From Pseudomonas oryzihabitans (lineage in GTDB: Bacteria; Pseudomonadota; Gammaproteobacteria; Pseudomonadales; Pseudomonadaceae), in contig NZ_VDND01000006.1 in NCBI RefSeq assembly GCF_007665395.1, positions 124,001 to 188,000 of the forward strand: DNA of 64,000 nucleotides, written 5' to 3'. Under the pieces are notes generated by a model. It had not been told where the DNA came from and did not search any database. It saw nothing but the letters and a program-made list of their open reading frames with translations. Every line of letters starts with the position of its first letter. Positions within the stretch are counted from its first letter, which is position 1. This document shows, piece after piece, positions 8,910 through 18,126 of this stretch. Made by a program: the position numbers and the translations under genes.

Positions 8910-9845
8910 TCAGTAGGTGACGCGTTTGGGGGCGAAGCGTCGGCCGATGTTGACGGAGATGTTGCACACCGCTCGAAGCAGCGCCTTCACCTTCTGGGTG
9001 GGCGGAATCGAGGACAGCGACAGGCTCAGGACCTGGCGCAGGAAGAACACGTGCAGGTCCCTGTCACCGAGCCGGTAGTAGTAGTTGGCGAGGCAGTACT
9101 GGGTGTGCAGGTCCATCTGCAGGCGCTTCTGGCTGGCGCGCATGGAGAAGATCCCGTTTTCGTGCACGCGGTAGGCGGCGGGACGGATCTCGTCCATGAA
9201 CTTGCCCTTGCCGTGGGCACCCAGCAGCGACCACCAGACGATGTCCATGAGTGCGGCGGTTTCCAGCTCCGGCGGCAGTTCCCGCAGCACGTTGCGGAAG
9301 CAGGCGGTCAGGGTCGACAGCGGCAGGGCCTTCTTCAGGTCGGTCTCGCTGCGATCGTAGTGATCCTGGCCACCGAAACGCTGCGGATTGACGATCCCCT
9401 TGTCATTGAAGGCATAGGAGGCATGGAAGGTCAGGGCGTAGTCCCGATTGTTGTCCAGGAAATCCACCTGCAGCTGCAGCTTGCGCGGATCGTTCCAGTA
9501 GTCGTCGCCTTCGCAGTAGGCGATGTAGTCGCCGCGGGCGTGCTGGAACACCGGCATGCCATAGGGCTTGCCCTGGCTGTACTGGTTCTGCTCCTGCAGG
9601 ATCAGGCGGATCAGCCGCGGGTAGCGGCGCTGGTAATCCTGGAGGATCTCGCGGGTGCCATCGGTCGAGGCGTCGTCGTTGACGATGATCTCGAAGGGGA
9701 AGTCGGTCTGCTGGCGCAGGAAGCCGTCGATGGCCTGGCCGATGTAGTCGCGGTGGTTGAAGGTCAGGCAGACGATGCTGGCGACCGGCCGGGCGGAGTC
9801 CGCCGGCCAGTGTTTCATGATCTCTGCTTCGGTCCGAGCGTCCAT
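8910..9845 (-). CDS. GT2 family glycosyltransferase
   Basis: This 311-residue GT-A glycosyltransferase carries VASIVCLTFNHRDYIGQAI at the N-terminus, the nucleotide-binding NDDASTDGT and the acidic motif CEGDDYW. These place it among inverting GT2 enzymes of capsule and O-antigen clusters. Donor and acceptor are unknown. Its ATG begins one base after the TGA of the flippase gene, so the two are almost certainly translationally coupled. The wzc-type gene follows after 58 nt. Confidence 0.9.
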   Translation of the reverse strand: MDARTEAEIMKHWPADSARPVASIVCLTFNHRDYIGQAIDGFLRQQTDFPFEIIVNDDASTDGTREILQDYQRRYPRLIRLILQEQNQYSQGKPYGMPVFQHARGDYIAYCEGDDYWNDPRKLQLQVDFLDNNRDYALTFHASYAFNDKGIVNPQRFGGQDHYDRSETDLKKALPLSTLTACFRNVLRELPPELETAALMDIVWWSLLGAHGKGKFMDEIRPAAYRVHENGIFSMRASQKRLQMDLHTQYCLANYYYRLGDRDLHVFFLRQVLSLSLSSIPPTQKVKALLRAVCNISVNIGRRFAPKRVTY

Positions 9846-9846
9846 G

Positions 9847-11382
9847 TCAGATACCTGCTTTGTAGAGGTGGGAAAACAGGCGCGTACGGGTCTGTTTCGG
9901 AGAACAGAGCACGTAGCCCAGCGCCATCAGCATCAGGGTCAGGCCACCGCCCAGGGCGAGGGTCGCCAGGATGGAAAAGCGCTCCTGCGGTTGAATCTCT
10001 TGGTACAGCAGCTTGCTCAGCGCCACGCCGAGCGCGGTGACCACCACCGCCACCAGCAGATCCTGGTTCCAGTAGCGCTGCAGGTTCGGTGCGAAGCGGC
10101 CGTGGATGATGGCCGGCCAGATCACGAAGGGGATCAGGCGCATGAAGAACCAGGCCAGGGCCGCGCCGTAGGCCCCGTAGTGCAGCACTACCAGGATCAC
10201 GATGGGCACCGAGATCACCGCGGAGACCAGGCTGTACCAGACGTGCAGGCGCAACTTGCCGTAGGCGTACTGCAGGTAGAACTGGAACTGGCTGAGGGCC
10301 AGCAGGGCGGACCCCAGGGCGTACCAGAACAGGATCGGCTCGCTCCAGTGGGCGGAGGCCTTGTCGCCGGTCCAGGCGAACACCAGCGCCTCGCTGTGGA
10401 AGGCCACCATGGCGGCCAGCGGCAGCAGGATGGCAAAGGCGAAGCGCGCGGCGTTGCGGTAGAGCTTTTCCAGGTCGAGCGTCTTCTCCTGGGACACCAG
10501 CACCGTCATGCGCGGCAGCAGCGCCTGCACCAGCGGGTTGGTCAGGGTGACGATGCCCGTGGAGATCAGCGCCACCAGGCTGAAGTAGCCGTATTCGGCG
10601 AGCGGCAGCGCCTTGGACAGCACCAGCTTGTCGAGCTGGGTCAGGGCGATCCACAGGATCGAGGTGAAGGACATGCTCGCCGCGAAGGGCACCATGGGCT
10701 TCACCCGTTGCCAGTCGAAGCCGCTCCACCAGGTGGGGTTGGGCAGCAGGCGATAGGCCTTGAGCGCATAGACCAGCATCTCGAAGACGGCGACGCCGGC
10801 CTGGAACACGAAGAAGTCCAGCGGCTCCTGGGAGATCCACATCACCAGGACCAGGCCGCCGAAGTAGCGCACCGTGGCGACCAGCACGTTGACCAGGTTC
10901 AGCCAGCCGTGCAGCTCGACCCCCTGGACCCCGCTCTTGTACAGCGTCGACAGCAGGCGGAAGGCGATCATCAGGCCCATCAGGCCGATGCAGTGGGCCA
11001 CCGTCTCCTCGGGCAGGCCGTGGACGTTCAGCCAATGCGTCGCCATCCAGTCGGCATTCAGCTCGATGGCGACGAAGGCCAGGGTCGCCAGGGGAATGAA
11101 GATGAATTCCAGCGACCTGAGCAGTTGCCCACGGGTACGCGCCAGGCCGCTCTGGCCACGGCCGTGGGCGACGTCCCGCACCAGCGAGGCGGAAATGCCG
11201 ACGTCGAGCAGTTGCAACCAGGTCTGCAGCACGGCGAAGAAGCCGATCAGACCATAGGTTTCAGCACCCAGATGACCGAGATACATCGGTTGGATCAAGA
11301 TGCCGATCAGCAGCGCATAGGCTTGGCCGGCATAGTTGATCAGGGTGTTGCGCAACACCGACACTTTCGCGGGACTGGTCAT
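9847..11382 (-). CDS. Wzx-type polysaccharide flippase (MOP superfamily)
   Basis: This 511-residue polytopic membrane protein has about 12-14 hydrophobic helices and an N-terminus typical of MOP-superfamily lipid-linked oligosaccharide flippases (LINYAGQAYALLIGILIQP). It should move undecaprenyl-linked repeat units across the inner membrane for Wzy-dependent polymerisation. It lies 19 nt after the aminotransferase gene and one base before the next GT2 gene. No Wzy-like membrane protein accompanies it, so the polymerase must be encoded elsewhere or the product is not polymerised by Wzy. Confidence 0.9.
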   Translation of the reverse strand: MTSPAKVSVLRNTLINYAGQAYALLIGILIQPMYLGHLGAETYGLIGFFAVLQTWLQLLDVGISASLVRDVAHGRGQSGLARTRGQLLRSLEFIFIPLATLAFVAIELNADWMATHWLNVHGLPEETVAHCIGLMGLMIAFRLLSTLYKSGVQGVELHGWLNLVNVLVATVRYFGGLVLVMWISQEPLDFFVFQAGVAVFEMLVYALKAYRLLPNPTWWSGFDWQRVKPMVPFAASMSFTSILWIALTQLDKLVLSKALPLAEYGYFSLVALISTGIVTLTNPLVQALLPRMTVLVSQEKTLDLEKLYRNAARFAFAILLPLAAMVAFHSEALVFAWTGDKASAHWSEPILFWYALGSALLALSQFQFYLQYAYGKLRLHVWYSLVSAVISVPIVILVVLHYGAYGAALAWFFMRLIPFVIWPAIIHGRFAPNLQRYWNQDLLVAVVVTALGVALSKLLYQEIQPQERFSILATLALGGGLTLMLMALGYVLCSPKQTRTRLFSHLYKAGI

Positions 11383-11401
11383 GGAGATAGCGGGCCAGGG
11401 G

Positions 11402-12574
11402 TCAGGTTAGAGCAGGGGTGGATTCGCCGGGAAAATCCCAGCTCGGCAGCAACTGGGCAGGCGTGATGAGCGCCCGCAGGGTTTCCAGGCTGGTCTTCTT
11501 CTGCTGGGTTGCCAGCAGGGTGTCGAGCAGCAGGTCCTGGGTCGCCTGGGGCAGGTCCGGGTAGATGGGCACGCAGAGGATGCGCTGGCTCAGCTTGCGC
11601 GAGACCGGCTTGATCGCCTGGGGCTGCAGGTAGTCCAGGGTTTCCAGCGACGGATAGAAATAGCGCCGCGGATTGATGCCGACCGCGTTCAGCGCCTTCT
11701 TCGCCTCCAGCAGGTTCGACTCGTCGCGCAGGGCCACCGGGAAGTAGCTGTAGTTGAGCTGGCTGCCATAGGTGGGGCGTTGCAGGTCGAACTGGCCTTC
11801 CAGGCGTCTTTCGTACTGCTGGCCGATAATGGCGCGGCGCGCCAGGATGTCTTCCAGCTCGTCGAGGATGCACAGCCCCATGGCCGCGGAGATCTCGTTG
11901 AGCTTGGCGTTGATGCCGACGCCCTCGATGCGCTCGGCGTCGACGATGCCGAAATTGATCATGCGGCGGACGCGCTCGGCGAGCTCGTCGTCCTCGGTGA
12001 TGATCGCCCCGCCTTCGATGGTGTGGAACAGCTTGGTGGCGTGGAAGCTGACGGTGGTGATGTCGCCCCATTGCAGCACCGAGCGGCCTTCGTAGAGGGT
12101 GCCGAAGGCATGGGCGCCGTCATAGACGACCTTCAGGCCGTGGCGCTGGGCGACCTGCTGCAGGCCGCGGACATCGCAGGGATTGCCGAACACATGGGTG
12201 GCGACGATGGCCGAGGTATCGGGCTCGATGACCGCCTCGACGTTCGCCGGGTCCAGGTTCCAGGTCTCCGGGTGGATGTCGGCGAAGATCGGCCGGATCC
12301 TTTCCCAGTGCAGGGTGCTGGTGGTGGCGACGAAGCTGAAGGGCGTGGTGATGGCGCTGCCGGTCAGGCCCAGGGCGCGATAGGCGACCTGCAGGGCCAG
12401 GGTACCGTTGTTGACCAGGATGATGTTTCTGACCCCCAGATAATCGCGCAGGCGCTCTTCGAGCTGGGCATGCAGAGGGCCTTGGTTGGTTATCCAGTTG
12501 TTGGCGTAGATCTTGTCGATATACGCCTTGAAGCGTTCCTTATCGCCAAGGTAGGGCTTGGTCACATTGATCAT
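11402..12574 (-). CDS. DegT/DnrJ/EryC1 family PLP-dependent sugar aminotransferase (VioA-like)
   Basis: This 390-residue fold-type I aminotransferase has the PLP lysine K181 in SFHATKLFHTIEGG and D152 in YDGAHAFG, as expected for nucleotide-sugar aminotransferases. The N-terminus (INVTKPYLGDKERF) and the FHATK pocket resemble the VioA/DesI group, which aminates dTDP-4-keto-6-deoxyglucose. That substrate choice is inferred. No dehydratase making a keto-sugar is present, so the substrate must come from another locus, for example rmlAB. The ATG at 12574 is chosen over a TTG 16 codons upstream that overlaps the preceding stop. Confidence 0.88.
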   Translation of the reverse strand: MINVTKPYLGDKERFKAYIDKIYANNWITNQGPLHAQLEERLRDYLGVRNIILVNNGTLALQVAYRALGLTGSAITTPFSFVATTSTLHWERIRPIFADIHPETWNLDPANVEAVIEPDTSAIVATHVFGNPCDVRGLQQVAQRHGLKVVYDGAHAFGTLYEGRSVLQWGDITTVSFHATKLFHTIEGGAIITEDDELAERVRRMINFGIVDAERIEGVGINAKLNEISAAMGLCILDELEDILARRAIIGQQYERRLEGQFDLQRPTYGSQLNYSYFPVALRDESNLLEAKKALNAVGINPRRYFYPSLETLDYLQPQAIKPVSRKLSQRILCVPIYPDLPQATQDLLLDTLLATQQKKTSLETLRALITPAQLLPSWDFPGESTPALT

Positions 12575-12618
12575 GATCCGGTACCTGCTTATCGAGTCCT
12601 TGATACGTGTCGGTTCGG

Positions 12619-13998
12619 TCAAGCGTGTTCGACGACCGCGTCGGCCGGTTGCCGGAAGGCGGCGCCGGGCTTGTCCAGGCGTTCGAGCACCGAGTCGAGG
12701 GCCTCGCGACTGGCATCGTTGTGGAACTGCCAGACCCCGTAGATGCGCCCGGAAAAGGACGCTTCGCTACCCAGTCGGGGATCCACCGCCAGGCCCGAAC
12801 CCAGGCCGAACAGGTGCAGGCCCCTGAGGCGCTGGCCGTGCTGGTCCAGCGGGCAGCCGGCCGCGTCGGAATCCAGGCCGCCGCGCAGGGTGCGCAGCGT
12901 CAGCGGCCGGCCCTCCTGGCAACGCAGCTCGGGCACTATGGGTTGATAGCCCAGGCCCTGAACCAGCAGGGCGGCGCTGTCGAACAGCTGCTGGGCACTG
13001 GCGAGTCGCTCGGCGCTGCCATCCAGCTGCAGGGTCCTGACCTTGACCGGCGTGCCGCCGATGCCCTGCCCGGCGAGCACCTGGCGACCGATCTCGTGGG
13101 CCCGGTAGCGCAGGCCGCCCGAGCGGTTGACCCGCTTGGAGATCGGGCAGATGTCCTGCAGCGGATCGAAGTCGTAGCCGGCGGCCAGGGCCTCGGCGGC
13201 GGTCTCGTAGAACAGCCGGATCGGCGACCTATGGACCAGCGTCAACTCGCGCAGGCCGTCGTGATGCAGGGCGCTGGCGAGGTTGTCCAGGGCCGAGAAG
13301 GCACTGTGGGAACCGCCGACCACGCAGATCGGACCGCCGTCCTTGAGCCGGCTGCGATAGCGCTGGCGCAGGGCCTCGGGTTGCAGGCGCAGCAGGTTGT
13401 CGGAGCTGTCGATCGAGGCGCTCTGCGGCAGCTGCAGGCCCAGGGCCGTGGTGCTTTCCTCGAAGCTGTGGCGTGTCTGCTTGCCGCCCAGGTTGAGCAC
13501 CAGGCTGGAGGTACGCACCCGGCGGATGGCGCCGGCCTGTTCCAGCCAGACCACATAGCTCGAGCCTTCGCAGGTCACCTCGGTGATGCGGGTCTGGCGC
13601 CAGGTGGGAATGCCGTACTGGCGTTCGAGCCAGGGCAGCACCAGGCCGGCGGCCTGCTGGAAGAGCTGGCCGACGATGGGCAGCGCGGGCGCTTCCTGGG
13701 CGTTCAGCTTCAGGTGGCGAAAGGTCGGCGAGGCCTGCAGCGGGGCCAGGATGGGCGCCAGCAACGGGTCGCGCAGGCAGTCGAGGAAGACGTCGCTGAC
13801 CGAGTTGGCGATGATCTGGTAGTCACCGAGCTTGCCGGCGCCCAGCTCGGTCCCGGCATCGACGATGATGGTGCCGGCCTGGGCCAGTTGCTCCACCGCG
13901 CCACGCTTGATGGCATTGAAGAGAAATCCCAGGCCTGCCGGACCTGCGCCGCCAATTAGACATCCTAATGTCGATTCCGATAGATCGTTCCGTGCCAT
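12619..13998 (-). CDS. FAD/NAD(P)-binding oxidoreductase, first gene of the polysaccharide operon
   Basis: This 459-residue protein has two Rossmann motifs: an FAD-type GGAGPAG at 16-22 and a second, NAD(P)-type VVGGSHSA at 226-233. The arrangement recalls flavin-dependent N-hydroxylating monooxygenases and related pyridine-nucleotide oxidoreductases, but the family cannot be fixed. GGGAGGA lies 7 nt before the ATG at 13998, which excludes a longer reading starting at 14187. It is the first gene after a leader of about 1 kb and is followed after 44 nt by the sugar aminotransferase gene. The pairing suggests oxidation or modification of an amino sugar, which is inference only. Confidence 0.75.
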   Translation of the reverse strand: MARNDLSESTLGCLIGGAGPAGLGFLFNAIKRGAVEQLAQAGTIIVDAGTELGAGKLGDYQIIANSVSDVFLDCLRDPLLAPILAPLQASPTFRHLKLNAQEAPALPIVGQLFQQAAGLVLPWLERQYGIPTWRQTRITEVTCEGSSYVVWLEQAGAIRRVRTSSLVLNLGGKQTRHSFEESTTALGLQLPQSASIDSSDNLLRLQPEALRQRYRSRLKDGGPICVVGGSHSAFSALDNLASALHHDGLRELTLVHRSPIRLFYETAAEALAAGYDFDPLQDICPISKRVNRSGGLRYRAHEIGRQVLAGQGIGGTPVKVRTLQLDGSAERLASAQQLFDSAALLVQGLGYQPIVPELRCQEGRPLTLRTLRGGLDSDAAGCPLDQHGQRLRGLHLFGLGSGLAVDPRLGSEASFSGRIYGVWQFHNDASREALDSVLERLDKPGAAFRQPADAVVEHA

Positions 13999-14447
13999 CG
14001 GGCCATCCTCCCTGTGCGCTATCGAAGCGCGATTGACGTTGTTGAAGCTGGATTTCGCAGTGCCCGGCAGTAATCGAAGATGCAAGCTGAAGGTTGTTAT
14101 CGTTATTGCTTGAATGACCGCCTGATGAAGGGCGGTCAGTACCGGCGATAGTTCTGGTTGCCAAGGGTCGAGTGTTATTGCCAACACTTCGCCGTGAGGT
14201 GGCGAACGGTCGCCCAGTTGTTTCCCATCTTGCTGAAGAGCACCCGCTCGAACCGCGAGTGTTATTGATCGTGCACCATCACGACGTAACCGGACTGGCC
14301 AGCCGTTGCGGGCGGCGGGGCCGGTTCGCCGGATGCCGGCAGGGCTGGCGAGGAGTAGAAGAAGCGTTTCGATCCCATTCAGGTGATATCCTTGTGATCC
14401 CGCAAGCGTGCGCTGGCACGGCCATCGCCACCTCGTTCAGCGCCAGG

Positions 14448-14460
14448 CATGGCTACCGCA
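14448..14460 (-). promoter_or_regulatory. ops-like antitermination element, downstream copy
   Basis: This is the second copy of TGCGGTAGCCATG on the minus strand, 53 bp downstream of the first in the direction of transcription. The preceding bases ACCTGTG match ACCCGTG before the first copy. Canonical JUMPstart leaders usually carry one ops core, so the duplication is unusual. Confidence 0.6.
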
Positions 14461-14500
14461 CAGGTTGCCGTGTCTTGCCAGGCAGCCGGTCTTTTTCAGA

Positions 14501-14513
14501 CATGGCTACCGCA
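14501..14513 (-). promoter_or_regulatory. ops-like antitermination element, upstream copy
   Basis: On the minus strand this reads TGCGGTAGCCATG, with the full GCGGTAGC core of the ops pause site recognised by RfaH (consensus GGCGGTAGYNT). It lies about 500 nt upstream of the first gene and matches the second copy across 19 bp with one mismatch. The RfaH-like gene in the same operon supports the assignment. Function is inferred. Confidence 0.6.
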
Positions 14514-14700
14514 CGGGTTTACACCTGGACTAATTGAACGAAGGGCTTGTATTACCGATATCAAGACCTGCCAACGCAGAAGACAGATACTTGAGAAGCC
14601 ATCGGCGAGACGCAAAGGAGGGAGGTAAAAGACTGTCTTCCCTGACCTGTACGGCAGCAGACTCAGCGCGCAATCCCAGCGCTACTTCGAGTCAGGAACC

Positions 14701-14729
14701 ATGATTGTCAAAAGGATTTGGACTGTCAA
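14701..14729 (-). promoter_or_regulatory. candidate sigma-70 promoter for the polysaccharide operon
   Basis: On the minus strand there is a perfect -35 TTGACA (14724-14729), a 17-bp spacer and a 4/6 -10 hexamer AATCAT (14701-14706). Transcription starting near 14694 would place both ops-like elements inside the leader RNA, as antitermination needs. No other evidence supports it. Confidence 0.28.
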
Positions 14730-14984
14730 CGCGAGGGCCGGCGCGGGAATTCGTCGAACGAGACGGCGCGAAACTGCCTGGTTCACCCCTAATCTCCAGG
14801 TAAATGAGGTGTGCTTGGCAAAAAACCGCGTAGCCCGATTTAATTTAGTGAAGGGCATCGCAAAGAGCCCGTCCTTAAGTGCGACAAATGTGACGGGTTA
14901 TTTGGCGATTGGTTAACGGAATTGCCGGGTCGGCAAGACGACCGGCCCGCGCGAGAAGGCCGAACTCGGAGGATATAGTATTAC

Positions 14985-15695
14985 TTATTTAGGCGTCTCT
15001 GCCGACCAGGCGGCGAGCAGGTCTGGCAGTTCGCTCAGGGCACGGATGTCCGCATCCGGCCGGCCAGGGCCCGGCCAGGGTTGCCGCAGGGGGTTGTACC
15101 AGACGGCGCGGATGCCGGCGCGCTGGGCGCCCTGGACGTCGTCCACGGGGTTGTCACCCACGTGCACGGTGGCCTCGGCGGGAACTCCGCTGAGGCGCAG
15201 CGCCTCGCGGAAAGGCGTGGGGTCGGGCTTGCCGATGCCCAACTGCTCGGCATTCAGGGCGAAGCGGAAATAGTCGGCCAGGCCGATGGTGTGGACATCC
15301 GCATTGCCATTGGTCAGCACGCCCAAGGCATAGCGGTCGGCGAGCCTCTCCAGGGTGGGGTGGACGTCTTCGAACAGGGTGACCTGCTGGCGCGCCGCCA
15401 GGTAGACCGCGAAGCCGGCCTCGGCCAGCTGGGCGGCCTCCGGTTCGACATAGCCGGCATCGAGCAGCGCCTGGTGAATGACGCGGCGGCGCATCTCGCT
15501 GACGCGATGCTTGAGGCCGGCGTCCTGCTGCAGCAGCCGGTCGCGAATCGCCCAGAGGTGTTCGACCGGCACGCTGCCCAGCCGCGGCGCGGAGGCGGCG
15601 AACCAGTCGCGCAGCAGCGCCTCGGCGGAATGGATGACGGGCGCGATGTCCCAGAGGGTATCGTCGAGATCGAAGGTCACGAGGCGAATCGTCAT
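14985..15695 (-). CDS. HAD-superfamily phosphatase (subfamily IA, YigB-like)
   Basis: This 236-residue HAD hydrolase has motif I DLDDTLWD at residues 9-16, motif II LTNGN, a conserved lysine in GIGKPDP and motif [13 protein letters not shown]. The gene sits next to xerC as PA5281 does in P. aeruginosa and yigB does in E. coli, where YigB dephosphorylates a riboflavin intermediate and FMN. The substrate here is inferred by synteny. Its ATG overlaps the xerC stop (ATGA), giving coupled translation. Confidence 0.88.
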   Translation of the reverse strand: MTIRLVTFDLDDTLWDIAPVIHSAEALLRDWFAASAPRLGSVPVEHLWAIRDRLLQQDAGLKHRVSEMRRRVIHQALLDAGYVEPEAAQLAEAGFAVYLAARQQVTLFEDVHPTLERLADRYALGVLTNGNADVHTIGLADYFRFALNAEQLGIGKPDPTPFREALRLSGVPAEATVHVGDNPVDDVQGAQRAGIRAVWYNPLRQPWPGPGRPDADIRALSELPDLLAAWSAETPK

Positions 15696-16585
15696 CGGCT
15701 GGCCTTGCGCTTGGCGCGGGGATGGGCTTTGTCGTAGACCTCGGCGAGCTGGCCGAAATCCAGGTGGGTATAGATCTGGGTGGTGGCGATGTCGGCATGG
15801 CCGAGCAGCTCCTGCACGGCACGCAGATCGCCGGAGGCGCTGAGCATGTGGCTGGCGAAGCTGTGCCTGAGCATGTGCGGATGCAGGTGCTGGCCCAGTT
15901 CGCGCACGCCGGCCTCGCGCACCCGCAGCTGTACCGCGCGGGGCGTCAGGCGCGTACCGCGCTGACCGATGAACAGGGCATCGTCACGGGGTGCGGCCTG
16001 GATCCGGACCTTCAGCCAGGTCTCCAGGGCGTCCCGGGCCTTGCTGCCGATGGGCAGCACCCGCTCCTTGTTGCCCTTGCCGCGCACCTGGACCAGGCCC
16101 TGGGCCAGATCCACATCGCCCAGGTCCAGCCCCACCAGCTCGGACAGCCGCAGCCCCGAACTGTAGAACAGCTCCAGCAGGGCCTGGTCGCGCAGGGCGA
16201 GGAAGTCGTCCTCCACGGCGCCGTCGAGCAGCTGCATGGATCTGTCGACGTCGAGCACCTTGGGTAGCGGCTTCTGCGCCTTGGGCGGCGAGAGGCCATG
16301 GGCCGGGTCCTGGCTGCAATGACCCTCGCGGATCAGGTAGAGGTAGAAGCCCCGACAGGCCGAGAGCAGTCGCGCCAGGCTGCGACTGGAGGCGCCGGCC
16401 CGGTGCAGCTGGGCGATCAGGGCGCGTAGTCGACGTCCATCGAGGCCACCCCAGGCGGCCAGGCCCTCGGCTTCGGCGAAGGCCAGCAGCTTGCGCAAGT
16501 CGCGGCGATAGCCGTCGAGGGTATGGGGCGAGACCTGGCGCTCCAGGCGCAGGTGATCGAGATAGGCGTCGAGCTGGACCTGCAT
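15692..16585 (-). CDS. xerC: site-specific tyrosine recombinase XerC
   Basis: This 297-residue tyrosine recombinase has an N-terminal SAM-like core-binding domain (about 1-90) and a C-terminal catalytic domain. The catalytic set is complete: R146, K170, H237, R240, H263 and nucleophile Y272. With XerD it resolves chromosome dimers at dif. Length and position (dapF-DUF484-xerC) match the P. aeruginosa sss gene. GCGGAG lies just before the ATG, and it overlaps the downstream HAD gene by 4 nt. Confidence 0.96.
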   Translation of the reverse strand: MQVQLDAYLDHLRLERQVSPHTLDGYRRDLRKLLAFAEAEGLAAWGGLDGRRLRALIAQLHRAGASSRSLARLLSACRGFYLYLIREGHCSQDPAHGLSPPKAQKPLPKVLDVDRSMQLLDGAVEDDFLALRDQALLELFYSSGLRLSELVGLDLGDVDLAQGLVQVRGKGNKERVLPIGSKARDALETWLKVRIQAAPRDDALFIGQRGTRLTPRAVQLRVREAGVRELGQHLHPHMLRHSFASHMLSASGDLRAVQELLGHADIATTQIYTHLDFGQLAEVYDKAHPRAKRKASR

Positions 16586-16600
16586 GCTCCGCTCCTCGGC

Positions 16601-17287
16601 TCAGCGCACCGTGCGCAGGGGAACGGGGAAGCGCGGCAGGACCCGCGCCAGGACTTCCGCCACGTGGCTCAGGAACAGGGTACCCAGGCTGCTGCGGTAG
16701 TGCTGGGGATCGGGGCTGCCGATCGCCAGGACGCCATGCAGGCCCTGGTGGGAGAGGGCGGCGACGGCGGCGGAGCCGACTTCCTCCTTGGCCGAGTCGC
16801 CGAACAGGAAGGCCAGTTCGTGGGCGCGCAGCACGCCGCTGGTGGTCTTCTCGCCGCCCAGCAGGCCGCCGATGACCTTTTGCGCCTCGGCCGGGGTGAC
16901 GCTGCGGCCGACCGGCAGGGGGTGCTCGTGGAACAGGATGAGGCCGACGTAGGGCACCTTGAATTCATGGCGCAGGCTGTCTTCGACGGTGCCTATCACC
17001 TCTTCGAGGCTGTTGGCGTCCAGCAGGCCGATGATCAGCCGGCGGGTCTTGTCGAACAGCCGGTCGTTGTCCCGCGCCACGTCCATCAGGTGGGTCAGGC
17101 GGTGGCGCATCTCGCCGTTGCGATCACGCAGCAGGCCGAGCTGGCGTTCGACCAGGGAAATGGCGGTACCCCGCTGGTGGGGCACGCGCATTTCCGCCAG
17201 CAGCTCCTCGCGGTCGGCGAAGAAGTGCGGATGGTCCAGCAGCCAGTCGGCCACCTGGTCCGGGGTCAGTTCGGGAGTGTCGCTCAT
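16601..17287 (-). CDS. DUF484 family protein (GAF-like)
   Basis: This 228-residue DUF484 protein starts [23 protein letters not shown], the typical opening of the family. A coiled segment near 45-80 ([20 protein letters not shown]) precedes a GAF-like domain. DUF484 genes lie between dapF and xerC in many gammaproteobacteria. The biochemical role is unknown. The start at 17287 overlaps the dapF stop (ATGA), which rules out the longer in-frame extension. Confidence 0.93.
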   Translation of the reverse strand: MSDTPELTPDQVADWLLDHPHFFADREELLAEMRVPHQRGTAISLVERQLGLLRDRNGEMRHRLTHLMDVARDNDRLFDKTRRLIIGLLDANSLEEVIGTVEDSLRHEFKVPYVGLILFHEHPLPVGRSVTPAEAQKVIGGLLGGEKTTSGVLRAHELAFLFGDSAKEEVGSAAVAALSHQGLHGVLAIGSPDPQHYRSSLGTLFLSHVAEVLARVLPRFPVPLRTVR

Positions 17288-18114
17288 ACGCGTACCTGCC
17301 CCTCGTAGACCCGGGTGGCCGGGCCGGTCATGAGCACCGGCTGGCCGACGCCGTCCCACTCGATGTTGAGCAGGCCGCCGGGCAACTCGATGCTGACCGG
17401 CGATTTCAGCCAACCCTGGCGGATACCGGCCACCGCCGCGGCGCAGGCACCGGTACCGCAGGCGCGGGTCTCGCCCACGCCGCGCTCCCAGACCCGCAGG
17501 CGGGCGCGCTGGGCGTCGATGATCTGCAGGAAGCCGATGTTGGCCTTTTGCGGAAAGCGCGGGTGGCATTCCAGCTTGGGCCCCAGGGTGAGCACCGGCG
17601 CCTGGTCGACGTCGGCCACCCGTAGCACCCCGTGGGGATTGCCCATGGAGACCACTGACAGTTCCACAATGTGATCATCGACCTGCACGGCATGGCTCAG
17701 GGCCTCCGCCTCGGCGACGAAGGGGATCTCGCTCGCCTGCAGGCGCGGCGCGCCCATGTCGACGCGGACCTGGCCATCGCCCTTGAGCAGCAGCTCGATG
17801 ATGCCGCCCTTGGTCTCGACGCGGATCTGCTTCTTCACCGTCAGGCGCTTGTCGAAGACGAAGCGGGCGAAGCAGCGGGCGCCATTGCCGCACTGCTCGA
17901 CCTCGGAGCCATCGGCGTTGAAGATCCTGTAGCGAAAGTCCACGTCCGGGGTGCCGGGCGTCTCGACGATCAGCAACTGGTCGAAGCCGATGCCGGTGTT
18001 CCTGTCGCCCCACTGGCGGACGTGCTTGGGCTGGATGTGCGCGTGCTGGCTGATCAGGTCAAGGACCATGAAGTCGTTGCCCAGCCCGTGCATCTTGGTG
18101 AAGCGCAGTTGCAT
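17284..18114 (-). CDS. dapF: diaminopimelate epimerase DapF
   Basis: This 276-residue enzyme converts LL- to meso-diaminopimelate for lysine and peptidoglycan synthesis. The two catalytic cysteines are C75 (EQCGNGARC) and C219 ([11 protein letters not shown]), the acid/base pair of PLP-independent epimerases. The N-terminal [11 protein letters not shown] is the family signature. It lies 12 bp downstream of lysA and overlaps the DUF484 gene by 4 nt, in an operon running lptM-lysA-dapF-DUF484-xerC-HAD. Confidence 0.97.
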   Translation of the reverse strand: MQLRFTKMHGLGNDFMVLDLISQHAHIQPKHVRQWGDRNTGIGFDQLLIVETPGTPDVDFRYRIFNADGSEVEQCGNGARCFARFVFDKRLTVKKQIRVETKGGIIELLLKGDGQVRVDMGAPRLQASEIPFVAEAEALSHAVQVDDHIVELSVVSMGNPHGVLRVADVDQAPVLTLGPKLECHPRFPQKANIGFLQIIDAQRARLRVWERGVGETRACGTGACAAAVAGIRQGWLKSPVSIELPGGLLNIEWDGVGQPVLMTGPATRVYEGQVRV

Positions 18115-18126
18115 GGAGCGCTCCCC

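Larger units (their letters stand above)
13999..14984 (-). promoter_or_regulatory. long leader and control region of the polysaccharide operon
   Basis: This stretch of nearly 1 kb holds no convincing gene and is less GC-rich than its surroundings, most clearly at 14801-14900. It separates the HAD gene from the polysaccharide operon on the same strand. It contains two ops-like elements (14448-14460 and 14501-14513), a candidate sigma-70 promoter at 14701-14729, and a 12-bp direct repeat (CGAGTGTTATTG at 14169-14180 and 14256-14267). Short readings across it lack ribosome binding sites and recognisable protein. Confidence 0.6.

Noticed and set aside
5993..8920. Plus-strand open frame of 975 codons opposite the Wzc-type gene
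   Set aside because: It is antisense to a gene with clear kinase motifs. Its Gly/Ala/Gln/Arg-rich composition is the usual antisense shadow in high-GC DNA.
14701..14916. Possible 71-residue gene in the polysaccharide leader
   Set aside because: It has no ribosome binding site, no recognisable sequence, and lies opposite the candidate promoter and leader.
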